From: JAGQSZ01 sp049672765
Lineage (GTDB): Bacteria > Actinomycetota > Acidimicrobiia > Acidimicrobiales > Microtrichaceae
Reading direction: 5' to 3'
Length of the DNA: 12,638 bases
Assembly: GCA_049672765.1 (NCBI GenBank)
Contig: JBATWQ010000205.1
Location: forward strand, 1-12,638
Below, in pieces: positions 12,171-12,638 of this stretch. The translations under genes were made by a program, and so were the position numbers. Positions within the stretch are counted from its first letter, which is position 1. Every line of letters starts with the position of its first letter. Under the pieces are notes generated by a model. It saw nothing but the letters and a program-made list of their open reading frames with translations. It had not been told where the DNA came from and made no database searches.

Positions 12171-12638
12171 TCAGGAGAATCGTCCAGTCAGTGAGTACCA
12201 GAAGCCGCGCACGTCGAGCCACACGGTGCGAAGTAGTAGTTGAAGCGAATCGGAAACCAGCGCCACCGCCAGGATTACGGTGATTGCAGATGCGACCAGC
12301 AGAACTATGTCCCGTCTGCGCACGCGCCCTCGGTAGAGCTGGCTCACGCCTTTGGCGTCGATGAGCATCGGACCCAGCCGGAGCCGGGTCAGGAATGTCG
12401 ATGACATTCCGGCGCGGCCCTTGTCGAGGAACTCGACCATCGTCGCGTGCGTACCCACAGCGACGATCAGTTCGGCCCGCATCTCGTAGACGAGCATCAT
12501 CGCCGCGTCCTCGCTGGTGCCGTCGATTATGAACTCCTCGTACGGGAGTCCCTTTTCGACGAGTTCCTCACGCCCCGGGGCACGGCCGTCGGGGTGGACG
12601 TGGTGGATCAGCTCCGCCCCGCAGTTCCAGGCCCGTTC
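12171..12638 (-). CDS. steA: SteA-like cytokinetic ring / cell-separation protein (C-terminal 155 residues, cut by window edge)
   Basis: The open frame runs from the window edge to a TGA at 12171-12173. The visible part has NCGAELIHHVHPDGRAPGREE (abridged), YEEFIIDGTSEDAAMMLVYE, AELIVAVGTHATMVEFLDKG, SSTFLTRLRLGPMLIDAKGV and LYRGRVR. These match the SteA C-terminal half, a region related to the thiamin pyrophosphokinase fold and sometimes named for it. One membrane helix (about visible residues 110-129) and a short tail follow. In corynebacteria SteA acts with SteB in daughter-cell separation. Here the SteB-like gene begins one base after the stop, supporting a joint role. Thiamin pyrophosphokinase activity should not be assumed. 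The N-terminal part and the operon promoter lie outside the window. Confidence 0.88.
   Translation of the reverse strand, partial: ERAWNCGAELIHHVHPDGRAPGREELVEKGLPYEEFIIDGTSEDAAMMLVYEMRAELIVAVGTHATMVEFLDKGRAGMSSTFLTRLRLGPMLIDAKGVSQLYRGRVRRRDIVLLVASAITVILAVALVSDSLQLLLRTVWLDVRGFWYSLTGRFS

Noticed and set aside
11120..12283. 387-residue + strand open frame opposite mctB and steA
   Set aside because: It lies antisense to two recognisable genes and is low in hydrophobic core pattern; best explained as a mirror of GC-rich codons.
12171..12638. Thiamin pyrophosphokinase as the product of the edge gene
   Set aside because: The C-terminal region matches SteA with a membrane helix and a SteB-like neighbour. 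The name reflects fold relationship only.

Overview
This looks like a GC-rich chromosomal core region from a high-GC Gram-positive (Actinomycetota). The gene set and order suggest a relative of the Acidimicrobiia, but taxonomy was not tested. The block pyrG - Nudix hydrolase - xerD, flanked by steA/mctB on one side and scpA on the other, matches the order known from Mycobacterium (Rv1697-Rv1701 and scpA). GTG starts, sparse Shine-Dalgarno (SD) sequences and two probable leaderless promoters also fit this phylum.

Layout. 1-210 (-) is the start of scpA, cut by the window edge. 358-1338 (+) is trpS, divergent from it. 1343-5113 (-) is a tight four-gene unit transcribed pyrG -> Nudix hydrolase -> xerD -> HD-domain protein, with 4-base overlaps or gaps under 10 bases. 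5231-6961 (+) is a lone GT-C-type membrane glycosyltransferase containing in-frame tandem repeats. 6986-12638 (-) is a second tight unit transcribed steA (cut by the window edge) -> mctB/steB -> murJ -> a large membrane protein with an alkaline-phosphatase-like ectodomain. No stretch over 300 bases lacks a gene. The two real intergenic gaps (211-357 and 5114-5230) each separate divergent genes.

Function. The first unit joins nucleotide metabolism (CTP synthase, ADP-ribose-type Nudix hydrolase) with chromosome maintenance (XerD, neighbouring ScpA). The second looks like a cell-envelope and cell-separation module: SteA/SteB-type factors, the lipid II flippase MurJ, and an uncharacterised phosphatase-like polytopic protein.

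I found no mobile element, CRISPR array, RNA gene, phage or defence system. The most interesting items are the last gene of the envelope operon, the 21-base repeats in the glycosyltransferase, the HD gene coupled to xerD, and the paired leaderless-type promoters. None of these is proof of a new system.
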